Origin: Cymbidium sinense
Lineage: Eukaryota; Streptophyta; Magnoliopsida; Asparagales; Orchidaceae
Direction of reading: 5' to 3'
NCBI GenBank assembly: GCA_021442155.1
Contig: CM038214.1
Location: 56,080,514-56,144,513, forward strand
Length of the DNA stretch: 64,000 nucleotides
Within the stretch, counting starts at the first letter, position 1, and each line of letters begins with the position of its first letter. Below are positions 22,291 through 34,862 of the stretch, one piece after another. The notes under the pieces are model-generated. The model did not search any database. It saw only the letters and a program-made list of their open reading frames with translations, and was not told the DNA's origin. A program made the translations under genes and the position numbers.

Positions 22291-22775
22291 TTTTTAACAA
22301 AGAATAAATATAAATTCAACATATCTACTTTTTGATTTCATCAACCAAGTAGCTCCCCAAGTTTTTTAAGACATAAGTGATGACATAGATAAAAACTGAG
22401 CACCCATGGAGCAAATCTAAAATCCAAGATATGTAGAACCGTCTCTACTATAAAGTCATAGTTCCATAAGTAACAAATTAGATTGGTCATTCTTTAGTTT
22501 CTCCAGCTCCCATCAGAACCACCCCCGTATCTCGAGTAGCTGGATCCGCCATCATATCCCTTATCTCTCTCTCCATCACCACTACGGCTGTAACCTCCAT
22601 CTCTCCTCCTGCCTCCATAATCACCACTACTCTGACCACCACCTCCATAACCACCAACACCTCCAGATCCCCCACCACCACTACGATAACCTTCTCCTTC
22701 ACCTTCACCTCCGCCACCAGATCTAGACTGAGCCTAATTGATGGTGATGTTTCTGTGATCAAGGTTTTACCCATT
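22290..22775 (-). pseudogene. GR-RBP last-exon fragment, copy A
   Basis: Reading on the minus strand from 22,775, the native frame begins NGKTLDHRNITINQAQSRSG, with a degraded start and one stop at the Q after TIN. It continues into glycine-, tyrosine-, arginine- and aspartate-rich sequence (GGYGGGGQSSGDYGG and similar) and ends with SYSRYGGGSDGSWRN and a stop at about 22,495. That is the end of the RRM plus the glycine-rich tail of a plant GR-RBP. A 3'UTR of about 200 bp and an A-run follow at 22,290-22,297. The RRM core with RNP1 and RNP2 is absent, so it cannot bind RNA. It begins right after CTAAG, as in most other copies. Confidence 0.9.
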
Positions 22776-23981
22776 CTTAGGGTTTAGGGTTAGTTTAAGG
22801 TTTAGGGTTTAGGGTTAGTTTAGGGTTTAGGGTTTAGGGTTTGGGGTTTAGTGTTTTAAGGTTGTAAGTTTTATGGTTTAGGGGATTTGGGTTTAGGGTT
22901 TAGGGTTTAGCATTTAGGGTTTTAAGTTTAGGGTTCTATGTTTTGGTTTTAGGGTTTAAGGTTTGTTTTAGGCTTTAGGGTTCAGGATTTAGGGTTTAGG
23001 TTTTTTTTTAATTAAGTAAACCAGTAGGTTTAGGTTTATTTAGTAGATTTTTTATTAATTTGAGTTTATTTAATTTTTTATATTTATTTAAATTTATTTT
23101 TTTTATTTAGTTTAGTTTATTTATTTTAGGTTTATTTATTTTAGTTTAGGTTTTTTATTTTAGTTTATTTTATAGGTTTAGTTTTATTTTTTAGTTGAGT
23201 TTTATTTTTATTTTATTTTTTAGTTTTATGTTTTTTTTTTAGGTTTAGGTTTAGGTTTTTATTATAATTTTATAGGTTTAAGTGTTAGGTTTTTTAGGTT
23301 TTATTTTTTAGTTTAGGTTTAGTATTATTTTTAGTTTAATTTATTTTATTAAGATTAGGTTTAGGTTTAGGTTAAGGTTTAATTTATTTTAGGATTTGGT
23401 TTAGGTTTTATTTAATTTAGTTTAGTTTCTTTTAGTTTAGATTTAGGTTTATGTTTTTTGTTTATTTTATTTTTATTTTAAGTTTTGGTTTTTTTTAGTT
23501 TACGGTTTAGGTTTTATTTTTCATTTATTTTAAGGTTTAATTTTTAGGTTCATGTTTTTATTTAGTTTTTAATGTATTTTATTTTAGGTTTATTTTATTT
23601 TTATTTAGGTTTAGTTTTTTTTTTATTTAGGTATTTTATTTTTAGTTTAGTTTAGGTTTTTATTTATTTTATTTTTGTTTGTTTTTATTTTTTTATTTTT
23701 GTTTTCTTTTAAGTTTAGGTTTAGGTTTTACTTTATGTTTTTTATTTTATTATATTTCTTATTTTATTTTGGTTTAAGTTTTTATTTATTTTATTTTTAA
23801 GTTTTATTTATTTTAGGTTTAGGATTTTAGCTTTTTAGGATTTAGGGTTTTCGGTTTAGGTTATAGGGTTAGTTTAGGGTTTAGGCTTTAGGGTTTATGG
23901 TTTAGGGTTTAGGGTTTACGGTTTAGAGTTTAGGTTTTAAATTTAGGGTTTAAGTTTTAGTTTAGGGTTTAAGGTTAAAGG
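22776..23981 (+). repeat. TTTAGGG block, landmark and T-rich block between GR-RBP copies A and B
   Basis: Heptamer-rich to about 23,000, then T-run and landmark AATTAAGTAAACCAGTAGG at 23,010-23,028, then about 0.8 kb of T-rich TTTA/TTTAGG sequence, then heptamers again from 23,820. With copy B this forms a unit of about 1.7 kb. Confidence 0.85.
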
Positions 23982-24463
23982 TTTTTTTTAAATAGAGAAC
24001 AAATTCAGATTCAACATTTATTCTTTTCGATTTCATCAACCAAGTAGCACCCCAAGTTTTCTGAGACACAATTGATGACATATAGAATAAATGAATGCTC
24101 ATAGAGAAAATAAAAAATCCATGATAAGTTGGGCCGTCTTTACAATAAAGACACAGTTCCATAAGTAGCAGATCGGATCGGCCGTTCTTTAGTTTCTCCA
24201 GTTCCATCAGAGCCACCCCCACCCTCGAGTAGCGGGTTCCACCATCATATGCCAGATTTCTCCCTCTACCACTACCATAGCTGTAACCTCCATCGCTCAT
24301 CCAACCTCCATAACCACCACTGCTTTGACCTCAACCTCCATATCCACCAACACCTCCAGATCCCCCACCGTGTGATTACCGTCACTTATGCCTTTGCTCC
24401 ATCGCCAGATCTAGATTGGGCCTTGTTGACGATGATATTCCTACCATCAAGGTTATACTAATT
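23982..24463 (-). pseudogene. GR-RBP last-exon fragment, copy B
   Basis: Same extent as copy A: degraded start at 24,463 (AATTAG in place of AATGGG), NIIVN..AQSRS, glycine-rich tail, stop near 24,180, 3'UTR with CTTGGGGTGCTACTTGGTTG, A-run at about 23,982. Small indels and substitutions in the glycine-rich part break the frame. Start-to-start distance to copy A is 1,688 bases. Confidence 0.88.
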
Positions 24464-25724
24464 CTTAGGGTGAGGGTTTAGGGTATATGGTTTAGGGTTA
24501 GCTTAGGGTTTAAGGTTTAGGGTTTAGGGTTTGGGGTTTAGGGTTTAGAGTTATAGGTTTTAGGGTATAGGGTTTAGGTTTAAGGTTTAGGGTTTTAGGG
24601 TTTAGTGTTTAGAGTTTAGGGTTTTAGAGTTTAGGGTTTAGGGTTTAGGGTTTACGATTTAGGGTTGTAGGTTTAGGGTTTAGGGTTTAGGGTTTAGGGT
24701 TTAGGGTTTAGGGTTAGTTTTATAATTTAGCGTTTAAGGTTTAGGGCTTAGGGTTTAGGGTTTAGGATTTAGGGTTTTGGATTTTTTAAAAAAAATTAAG
24801 TAAACTAGTAGGTTTTGGTTTATTTAGTTTTTTTTATTTATCTAAGTTTATTTTATATTTTATTTTATTCAGGTTTATTTTTTATTTTTATTTAGTTTAC
24901 TTTATTTATTATAAGTTTATTTATTTTAGTTTAGGATTTTTATTTTAGTTTATTTTTTAGGTTTAGGTTTACTTTTTAGTTGAGTTTTATTAATTTTTTT
25001 TAGGTTTAGGTTTAGGTTATTATTTTATTTTTATATGTTTAGGTTTTATGTTTTTATTTTAGGTTATTTTTAGGTTTTATTTTTTAGTTTATGTTTAGGT
25101 TTATTTTTTGTTTATTTTGTTTTATTTAGTTTAGGTTTACATTTAGGTTTATGTTTAGTTTATTTTAAGTTTAGGTTTAGGTTTTACTTATTTTAGTTTA
25201 GCTTTTAGTTTATTTTATTTTGATTTAAGATTTAGTTTTTTTTAGTTTAGGGTTTATATTTTATTTTTTATTTATTTTTAGGTTTATTTTTTTTGTTTAG
25301 GTATTTATTTAGTTTTTATTTTATTTTATTTTTGGTTTATTTTATCTTTATTTAAGGTTTAGTTTTTATTTTATTTAGGTTTTTTATTTTTTAGTTTAGT
25401 TTAGGTTTTTATTTATTTTATTTTAGTATAGTTTTTAGTTTTTATTTTCCTTTCTTTTTTAGGTTTAGGTTTAAATTTAGGGTTAGGTTTAGCTTTTAGT
25501 TTATGTTTTTATTTTATTATATTTTTTATATTAATTTGGTTTAAGTTTTTTTATTTATTTTCTTTTTATGTTTTATTTAGTTTAGGATTAGGTTTTTAGC
25601 TTTTTATGGTTTTAGGTTTAGGGTTTAAAGTTAGTTTAGGGTTTAGGGTTTAAGGTTTAGGGTTTAGAGTTTAGGTTTTAGGTTTAGGGTTTAAGTTTTA
25701 GTTTAGGGTTTAGGATTTAAGGTG
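24464..25724 (+). repeat. TTTAGGG block, landmark and T-rich block between copies B and C
   Basis: Contains the cleanest heptamer run of the left arm (about six perfect units at 24,671-24,715). The landmark AAATTAAGTAAACTAGTAGG lies at 24,793-24,812, then a T-rich block to 25,600, then heptamers again. Same architecture and nearly the same length as the preceding block. Confidence 0.85.
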
Positions 25725-26191
25725 TTTTTTTTAACAAAGAACAAATTCAGATTCAACATTTTTTATCTTCAAGTTGATCAACCTAGTTACACCCCAAGTT
25801 TTCTAAGTGACAAGCATGACATAGATAAAAAATGAGCACCCATAGAGCAAATTAAAAACCCTAGATAAGTAGAACAGTCTCTACTATAAAGAATTAGTTC
25901 TATAAGCAACATATCGGATCAGCCATTCTTCAATTTCTCTAGTTCCCATTAGAAACACCCCCACCTCTTGAGTAGCGGGATTCGCCATCATATCCCCAAT
26001 CAATCCATTTGCCACCACCACAGTTGTAACCTCCGTCACTCCTCTCACCTTCGTAACCACCACTCTTCCGACCACCACCTCCATATCCACCAACACCTTC
26101 ATATCCCCCACCACCATTTTGACAAGCTGCCTCCCAGCCTCCACCTAGACTACTGGTGGCGGTGATGTTCTGTGTCAAGGTTCTATCCATT
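25725..26191 (-). pseudogene. GR-RBP last-exon fragment, copy C, with open glycine-rich frame
   Basis: Same fragment, start at 26,191, A-run at 25,725-25,732, start-to-start distance to copy B 1,728 bases. An indel near the start joins an ATG at 26,190 to the native glycine-rich frame. This gives an uninterrupted 83-codon frame (26,190-25,939) containing GGYGGGGRKSGGYEG and ending SRYSRGGGVSNGN. It lacks any RRM, so it would be a bare glycine-rich peptide if ever expressed. I see no promoter evidence and treat it as a chance product of decay. Confidence 0.85.
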
Positions 26192-26312
26192 CTTAGGGTT
26201 TAAGGTTTAGGGTTAGTTTATGTTTTAGGGTTAGTTTAGGGTTGAGGGTTTATGGTTTTGAGTTTTGGGTTTAGGGTTTAGTGTTGTAGGTTTTAGGGTT
26301 TGGGGTTTAGGG
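26192..26312 (+). repeat. TTTAGGG block ending in LINE target-site duplication
   Basis: Short heptamer block. Its last 16 bases, GGTTTGGGGTTTAGGG at 26,297-26,312, are repeated exactly at 34,869-34,884 on the far side of the LINE. Confidence 0.9.
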
Positions 26313-26323
26313 TTTTTTTTTTT

Positions 26324-29300
26324 ATTTTAAGGTAATTTTATTGCCACAAAAAGAGGGTTATAAGGCCTTAAATGGGATAAACTGCAGAACTACTACTCGA
26401 AGAGCTACAATCAGCCTAGGGAGTAAATCAGCTATCTAAGAATAGCCAAAAGCAAAATAAAAAAATAAAGCAAGAAAAAGATACAAATTGATTAACATAA
26501 GAAGCCAATGGGAGATTAGGGCCAATGCTCTGCAGGATGTGATAATGCATGACACTATGGAGCAAACCTGCAAGAGGACAAGAGAGAAGCACCTGCAAAA
26601 TTATAGATAGAAAGAAGTTAGAGCAGTTTAGGTAATACAGACAAAATGATAACTAAAAACATCATAATCTGAAAATGATAGTAAAGAAGTGTGATAGAGA
26701 AGGCTCAGGCTTAGTCACAGCAAATTGGGGCAAATGCAAATATGGGCATCCAAACTTCAGCAAAAGGGTTACATCACAAGAGCTATGACCAAACCAAAGG
26801 AGAGTGAAATCATCACAACCATCATAGCCAACAAACCTGTATAGTAGCCATTTGAAGAAGATCTATTGAGCCTTATTACCTGCAAACATAAGCAAGGTCA
26901 TATATAGAGTAGAAGAAAAAGCAGCAAAGAGCAGAATGGATAAGAGGATCCCATGCAAAATATATGCCATCATATTAGGCCCCATGGCATGATAATCCCA
27001 ACACAAATGAAAGAAGCCATCATTTTCAAGTCAACCATATTTTTAACCAGATCTATGGGTTTAAAGAGACCAGCAAGAATACCCACCACAGGGAAATAGT
27101 AGAAAAGGTCAGGCAAAGGTACAAAGCAATAAAGGATCAAATGTAATACTTGCTGAAAACCAGCTAGAAAAATACAAAAGCATGATATTGACTCCATAAC
27201 GTATATGACAATAATAAATATACAGTCTTGGTAAACAAACCACTAACCAACCCAGGGATATTTCCCAGAAAAGGAAATCCAGTGAATGTAAGGAAAGCAG
27301 ATGTTAACAACCTCCTTGTTGCAGAAGTTAGCAACCAGTAAGGGTAAAGGAAGACAGCATACCCCCAGCCCAAATTACCACAAAAATTACAGAAGTCTAT
27401 CAGAGAAGAGATGGAAAGATAGTAGCAGATTAGAGGAAATAGGTAAAGGGCTGCTTGCTAGACAGCAAATTCAATAGTCCAGTTCTACAACACTCATAGC
27501 CAGCAAGCTGGCCATAAGTTCATCCATTTAGAATAAACATACAAAGGTTAAAATCAAGTAAAGCAAAAGCATAATCATAATGATCTGCACAATTCTAATA
27601 GAACCAAGAGGGATAAAACAGCAGCAGAAGAGAATAGTTGCAGCCCAGATGATAAAAGTAAAAACAATCAGAAAATCAAAAAATAAGAAACAACTAACAA
27701 CCACAAAGACAACCTGTTAGACAATGGACTCAAAATCCAAAAGCCAACAGTGGAAACAAAGATACAATTAGTACACCCACCATATAAAACTCCATTAAAA
27801 AGCATAGATGTAAAGTAAAAACAAAATGGGTTCAAAAGATAATCAATAGAAAAATCCTTCCAGATAAATATGTTCTGGCTTGCAGCTAAATCCACATCCT
27901 CAGTAAAGGCAAACTGATAAGTCATTAAGTTAGTCCAAACCTACAATGAAATAATAAAATTAAATAGGAAATAGCAGTTTCTCTCCTTGCAAATTGGGTA
28001 TATGAGGTTAGCCAAAACAATCAACAAAATAACTCCACAAGCACCCTGCTGAACATGATAAGCATCCCCAGTAACAGCTTGCTGGACATAAGACTCAATG
28101 AACCAGATCAGCCAACAACCAAGAAAGAAAATAATAGCAAGTTGACCATAAAACCACCCATTCAAAATAGATAATTCATAAGTTAATTCCCAAATAGAAT
28201 GGCCAAGACTAACTGAATGAGGATGGAAAAAATAGTAGCAGGTGAAGTCAGCAGCAGCCCAGATGTTATCAGCACAAACAGTAATAAAATTGAAAGGCAA
28301 GAAACATCCAACAACCATAAAGACAACATAAATATCCTTCCAGATAAGGATGATCAGACTTGCAGCTAAGCCCACATCCTCAGTAAAGACAAAATGAAAA
28401 GCCAATAAGTAAGTCCAATCCTGATAAAAAAAATAAATGAAAAATTGCAGATTCTCTCCTGGCAGGAAGGGTATATGAGGTTAGCCAAAGCAAACAGCAA
28501 AATAACTCCAAAAGCACCCTGCTGAACATGATGGACAACCCCAGTAGTAGCATGTTGGACATAAGATTCAATGATCCAGAATAGCCAACAACCAAGATAT
28601 AAAATAACAACAAGTTGGCCATAAAACCACCCATTCAAAATAGATAATGCATAAGATAAATCCCGGATAGATAGGAAGTGGTCCGCTAGGCGAACCAAGA
28701 TGTAAAAAATAGCAGCAGTTTAGAAAGACCACAATCATGTAAAGATCAGCAAAAGCCCTATTGCTAACAACAAAAATCAAGGCAGAAAAGCAAAAGCCAC
28801 CATGCAGTCAACAACCTCAATAGAGGCCTGCAGGATAGAAAGCCCAAAAATCCAACAGCCAATAGTTAAAACATCACCACAGATATTGCACCCTACATAA
28901 GATAAACTAGTAAAGAGCAATGGTACAACATAATTTATTAAATGGTCCAAAGAAAAGTCATCTTTGAGATCCCTCAAGACACTTAATATGAGGCTAGTAG
29001 CTAATCCCACATCATCAGTAATATTGGAATTCAAGAAATAATTCAAATTCTGCAGAGAAGAAGTTAGAATAGCAAGGATATTGCAAGATCTCTCCTTACA
29101 GGTTGTGGAGGTAAGTTTATAGAGCAAAAGAGAGGCTACAACCATAATAAGGGGAAGAATATCAGATAAATTAGGGTCAGCCATGAAGTTATACAGAAGT
29201 ATAGCAATTAGACATTGAGATAAGGGTCCCACAATATAATTCCAGAAAAAGGAAAGAAACCTATCCCTATTGATCAAAAAATATAGTAGAAAATAGAGCA

Positions 29301-29671
29301 TTAAGCAATACATCTCCCTCCAGCAAACAAGAAACATCTTACCAGTAACAGTAAGACCCCAAAGAAGGTTTGTCATAATAAACCAACAGTAGATGCCACA
29401 TAGCTCAGCAAAGGACCAGCAAGTAGTAATAGGATGATGCATCAGCAAATTCCAAAGGAACAACAACACATTAATAATAAAAGCAGCAGAAGCAGTAAGC
29501 TCCCAATTAAAGTTATGGCAATTAAACCAACAAAGACATGCCAGATCAACAAATAAGCAGCAAGGGATATCAGGATGATGCATCAGCAAATACCAAAGAA
29601 ACAACAACACTAAGTAGAAAGTGATCATGCAATTAAGCATGTATTGAACTAGGCCAATCTAATATGTTAAA
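26324..29671 (-). other. LINE-2 3'UTR, 3.3 kb, with repeated 475-640-bp modules
   Basis: Sense strand is T-rich. Anchor words recur: TGCAGCTAA-CCACATCCTC at 27,881, 28,361 and (diverged) 28,998 on the plus strand, and GCCATAAAACCACCCATTC at 27,508 (diverged), 28,142 and 28,615. Spacings are about 475-640. The copies keep corresponding frames on the sense strand: frames of 154 codons (28,405-27,941) and 110 codons (28,698-28,366) share blocks such as HVQQGA and ANLIYP. A 287-codon hydrophobic frame lies at 29,640-28,777. I recognise no domain; T-rich sequence alone yields hydrophobic frames. Confidence 0.7.
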
Positions 29672-32600
29672 TTAATTTTTAAGATACGGGAGCCCAGTAT
29701 TGTCTAGATTAACCAAGCCACGCAAATGTTTAGGGAGTGTTAGTTGATCAAAGAAATTTATTCCATCCAATCTAGCAGTTGGCGGTAATCAACATTTTAC
29801 CCTCATGCCATACATGAGTGATTTTAAAATTGAGTTGGGCAACGAGAGCTCTAGTTTGCTTGAGAAGATAATACAATTTTGTATTGCCCATTTTTGGTGG
29901 AAGTCAAAAGATCAATCAGCAGAAGGGCATCCACCTCAATCCAAATATTGAGCTAACCTTTTTGAAGGCTAATCTTAAGAGCTTTGTACACTGCCATGAG
30001 CTCAGCAACGAGAACAAAGCAAGAATTAAGGGGGTAAGAAAAAGCACATAGGACTTTACCATTAAGGTTTCTAAAAATGCCACCACAGCCTGAACCTTTA
30101 TGAGAGATAGAGCCATCAGTGTTAATTTTAATAGTATTAGAATGAGGTTTTACCCAATAGACAATCTTGTCATCTTTATAGTGTGGTTGATCCGGCAAGT
30201 GAAAACCCAGTTTATTGGCCATAAATTTACAACCTTTGAATTGTTTGTAGTTAATGAGATTGGCATTAAACATGTCACGAATTTTGTTTTTAATTCTAGC
30301 AATTATCCTCATGTGGTTCGTAAGGATCCCACGATGTTTTGCATCATTTTGGTCCATCCATATGAACCAAATAAGAGTGACAGCAGTTATGACTTTAATG
30401 TGACCTTTAATAGTGTTATCAAAATAAACTTCAAGAAGCTAATATAAAGTTAAGGAGCCATTATAAATGACAATGTTAAGAAGGTCATCATACCAAATCT
30501 AAAGTTTAGAAGCAATGGCCTCGTTAACAAAAACATGATTCACATTCTCAATGTGAAAGCAGCATTGGCATTTTGAAGGTAATTGAAAACCTTTACCCCA
30601 CAACAAGGAGTCAACGGGGATGAAGTTTTTTAAAATACACCAAGTAAGAACATAATACGAAGTAGGGATAGTGTTATTCCAAAGTTTTAAAAACACATTG
30701 GAAAAATCATGAGCTTCTTTAATGTGAATCCAAACATTTTTAAAGTTGAAATCACCATTATGTGAAAGCTTAAAAAGGATCTGATATTGATCGCTATGAA
30801 TGATAGAAATAGTAGTAAGCTTGTTTAAAATAAAGGAAGGAAAATAATGTAAACTATTGTTCCACATATTATTGAGAAAAGTTCACTTTAATAGCAGTAG
30901 TGGAATGGGTAGAAAGTAAGTCGTCAATGGACCCACCTCCTGTCCAGTTATCTCGCCAAAAGAAAGAGGAGCTAGAGTTAATCCCCCAGGAAATTAATGA
31001 TTCGACATCCCATTTGATGGAACAAAGTCTTTTCCAAATAGGAGAGTCTCCCATTTTATAGGGGCAAATGAGTGGGTGCTTACCTTGGCAATATTTAGCA
31101 GTCATGAAATTAGCCCAAGGACTATTGTTACTCCTGAAATTCCACCAAAGTTTATAGGAAAAGGTAGTGATAACTTCTTTGATTGGCTTACAACCAAGAC
31201 ACCTTCAGTTAGAGTGCCACAAGTTTTATACCAAGAGGTCTAGTGCATTCTTTTAGAGGAGTTATTAGAGCCCCAGAAAAATTTGTTAAGGAGGCGCTCA
31301 ATTTTGTTAATGATAGAATTATTCGGCACAATGGTTTGAATGAGATATAAAGGCATGAAGTTAAGGGTGCTCTTAATCAAAGTGAGTCTACCACCGAAAG
31401 AGAGTAAATGGAATTCCCAAACAAAAATTTTATTAGAAATTTTCTAGATTAGCTCATCAAAAAGATGAGATCTTTTATGACCTTTAAAAAGCAGAGCACC
31501 AAGATAATTAATAGGAAGTTGTTGTTGCTGAAAATTAGTAATTCTCAAGATTTGGTTGATCCTATTACTAGGGATTTTAGAGGAAGGAATGAAACAATGT
31601 TTACCTTCATTTAGAAAGAGGTCACTTTTATTGCCAAATTTAGTTAAAAGGTTCTTAATAGTTTTAATGTGCAAAATAGAGGCATTGCTATAAAGTCATC
31701 ATGAAAACTAAGATGAGAAAGCAGGAAGATGCGAGTTCTAAAAAAAAACATGCTAGGATTTTTGTAGAAATGATCATTCAGACTCCTCGAAAGGTATTCA
31801 ACAGTAATAATAAAAAGAGAGGGTGAAAGGGGATCTCCTTGTCTCAAGCCATGCATCGAAGTAAAGAAACCTAGGGACCCACCATTCATGATAATGGAGA
31901 ACCAAACATTGGTAATTCATTTTTGATGAGGTGGATGAAAATATCTGAAAACCCAAGCAAATGAAGAATTTGAAAGAGGAAATCCCAAGAGAGGTTGTCA
32001 AACGCTTTAGAGATGTACAGTTTGAAGAGGATGTTGCCACCTATGGTAGGAAGGTCAATGTCATGAATCAGCTCTTGGGCAAGAAGTATGTTATCAAATA
32101 TAGCTCTACCTTTAACGAAGCTAGTTTAGTTAGGGGAAATAATTTTAGGCAGCAGCGGACTAATCCTATTAGCAATTAATTTAGCAATGAGTTTATGAAA
32201 GAAGGTGCAAAGACTGATAGGTCTAAAATCACCCCAAGAATTAGGATTATTAGTTTTGGGAATGAGAACAATGGAAGTGCTAAAAAATATCTAGGTAAAG
32301 GGTTGCCATCAAAAAAATCAACAACAGTATCAACAAGGTCAGACTTAATAATAGGCCAACAATGTTGAAAGAATTGAGTCATGTAGCCATCAGGGCCAGC
32401 AATAGAATTAGTGTTCATGCTATTGAGAATACTACCAATCACATCTTCCATAGGACGCAATGTGAGCAAGTGGTTGTCATCATTAGTAATTGTAGAGGGG
32501 ATCAGGTGTGTGTTGGAGAGGGTTTCTAAGGAAGGGTTGTTGTTTAATAAGTTTTTAAAGTGTTGTATGACAAAATCTTTAATTTCATTATTATCAGTGA

Positions 32601-33690
32601 TCCATATACCGTTAACATTTTTGATTTTTTTAATATAGTTTAAGGCTTCATTTTTCTTGAAAAGAGCATGGAAATACTTTGTATTTTTGTCACCATTAGC
32701 AATATGTTTGCTAGCGGCCTTTTGCCTCCAATAAGTTTCCTCTATATTCTGATAATTAATCAAGTTATCTTTAGAAGCCTTCAAATCATCAAGCTTATTA
32801 GAGTCAATTAACACAGCATCTTCAAGGGAGCAAACTAATTGTTCCATATTATTGAGATTGGCAAAGATTTTTAGAATGATGCTTGTTCCACCAGTTTAGG
32901 TTTCGTTTAAGTATTTTAAGCTTTAGCCAAAGTCGAATCATGCCTTTAACAGAATTGTCCGGATGAATAGAGGTCATCCAATTAATGGAAACAACATTAA
33001 TGAAATCATTATGTTGGATCCACATATTTTGGAATCTAAAAAAGGTGGGGGAGGATATTGTACTGGAAGGAGTTTTGACAGAAACTAAAAGTGGAGCATG
33101 GTTAGACAAAGTTCTGCTCAAATGCTCAATAGTGGTGAGGGGCCATTGATTGATCCAAAGGGAATTAAAGAGAGTCCTATCAAGCTGCTACCAGAGTCTA
33201 GAGTTATGCCATGTATAGTCAGAGCCTAAAAAACTAATATCAATTAGATTGCAATCAAGAATCATATTAGAAAAATCTTCCATAGAGTGGATGTTAGGAG
33301 AGCAACCTCCCCTTCTTTCCAAGGAAGCAAGAATAGTGTTGAAATCACCCCCAACCAACCAAGGTTTGTTGATAAAGGAGGCAAAGGTTCTTAAGTTATC
33401 CCAAAGGATGTTCCAACCAGCTTTATTACAAGATGCATAGATAAAGGAACCAAGAGCAGAAAATTCACCCAATGAGATTTGAACATTAACCAATTATTGG
33501 AGATCATCAAGGATAGAGATGTTGATTAAATTATTCCAAAAGGACCAAATTTTATTACTAATATTATAAAAGAAATTTTGAAAGCCTAGCATTCTAGCAA
33601 AAAGGGTAATCTTAGAAGAGTGTATGAATGGTTCAATAACGACAAGTAAGGCTATGTTATGAGTACGACAAAGGCTTCTAATATGGTTGA
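29672..33690 (-). pseudogene. LINE-2 ORF2: endonuclease, reverse transcriptase, zf-RVT, RNase H
   Basis: Sense order: endonuclease (about 33,690-33,120) with IRSLCRTHNIALLVVIEPF, WLVGGDFNTI and LSRTLSNHAPLLV. RT fingers follow at 32,847-32,176 with YWRQKAASKHIANGDKNTKY and SIAGPDGYMTQFFQ. The RT palm has FVKGRAIFDNILLAQE, then KLYISKAFDNLSW at about 32,000 (Tyr where the catalytic Asp of motif A is expected) and SFHDDF at about 31,700 (DD kept). zf-RVT at about 30,867-30,499 has IPTSYYVLTWCILKNFIPVD and CQCCFHIENVNH. RNase H at 30,357-29,953 has IKINTDGSISHKGSGCGGIF. It ends HLRGLVNLDNTG..LKN and stop at 29,672. Several shifts are present. Confidence 0.9.
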
Positions 33691-33699
33691 GAGGCCAAA

Positions 33700-34862
33700 T
33701 TATTACAATTAGGGGCAATGTTAAGTAAGTTATCATTAGCCTCCTCACAAACCTCATAAGCATTATTTTTACCAAGCTCAGATGGCTCTCCAATATGCAA
33801 ATCTGTAGATAATAAAAGAGTAAGGGTAGGAGGGTGAGTTCCATTTTGAGTGACTTTAGGCACATAAGCTAATTTATTAGTTTTTTCATTTGCTAGAGAG
33901 GGATTAGGATCCGACAATTTATTCTTTTTAAGATGAGGATGCAAAACAAAGCATTCAAAGTGATCATGACCATGGATCTTACAATGTGTGCAAAAAATAG
34001 GGAAATTTTTAAATTCCACTATTTGATTATACCCAAATTTCTCAGAGCTGATCCAAACTTCTTTAGGATACTTTTTGGTAATATCAATCTAAAAAAATAT
34101 GAGCAAGCGATGGTGTGGTCTTTGATTTGATCAATTTGAAGGGACGAAAAGAGCCCCAACTGCAAAGAGAACTTGATTGGTAACTTATGTATTCTCATGT
34201 TTGGAAAAGCTAGCCATAAAGGAACAATTGGGGATTCCTCTTTGACATCAAAAAGAGGAGACCATTTCAAAAGTCTCATTTGACAATTATACACAAAGTA
34301 GGAGTGACGAGCAAAAACTCTTGAGTAATCTAAGTCATTAGATAGCTAAATAAGGATACGCCTATGATCAATCAATCAGATAGTAAAAATGCCAGAGAGC
34401 TTTAGGCTATGAAAAAAAGGATCGGATGTTATTAAGAGTCAGGCGATGTAGGGAAAATTTACCAACTAAAGAGAATTCAAAAGGCTTCGCCAACTTTTTC
34501 ATGTCAAGATCCGAGCACATTACAGTAGACATTCCATGAAAAGATGTTGAGATCAAATTGATCGAAGCATTAGAGGAAGTGTTCTTACCAGATAATGCAT
34601 CCTTTAAGTACTTAATAGTAGGTAGAGTAACGGATGGAGTCGATCCGTAATACCTTGTAAATCGGAAGCCCTAGATGATACCTCCAAGTTCGAAGAGCTC
34701 GGCTGTGCAGAATGCGGTGCCTCCACCATTGAAAGAGCAAGGGACACTCACATTAGCGGCCAAACAGAGACCAAAATCTAGAAATTATGATCGAGAAGGA
34801 TCGAAACTCTGCCAAGCTGCAAAGAAAATGCAAGGGAACACGAAATCGCCAGAGAGCGCCAT
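33700..34862 (-). pseudogene. LINE-2 ORF1 (DUF4283 / zinc knuckle)
   Basis: First ATG at 34,862, only a few bases from the element start, reading MALSGDFVFPCIFFAAWQSF before a stop. The DUF4283 part then appears in pieces: DALSGKNTSSNASINLISTS near 34,590-34,540, KLAKPFEFSLVGKFSLHRL near 34,500-34,440, and MRLLKWSPLFDVKEESPIVP at 34,280-34,220. The zinc knuckle FCTHCKIHGHDHFECFVLHP lies at about 34,000-33,940. The C-terminal tail is polar and acidic. Stops and shifts break it. RNA-binding chaperone of the element by family knowledge. Confidence 0.85.

Noticed and set aside
24249..24461. Histidine-rich open frames opposite the GR-RBP copies (also near 25,968 and 52,292)
   Set aside because: They are antisense shadows of the glycine-rich codons (GGT/GGA read as ACC/TCC and shifted CAC/CAT).
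28777..29640. A 287-residue membrane protein gene
   Set aside because: It lies in the 3'UTR of LINE-2 in T-rich repeated sequence, which yields Leu/Phe/Cys/Tyr-rich frames by composition. No family motif recognised. Kept only as a finding to test.
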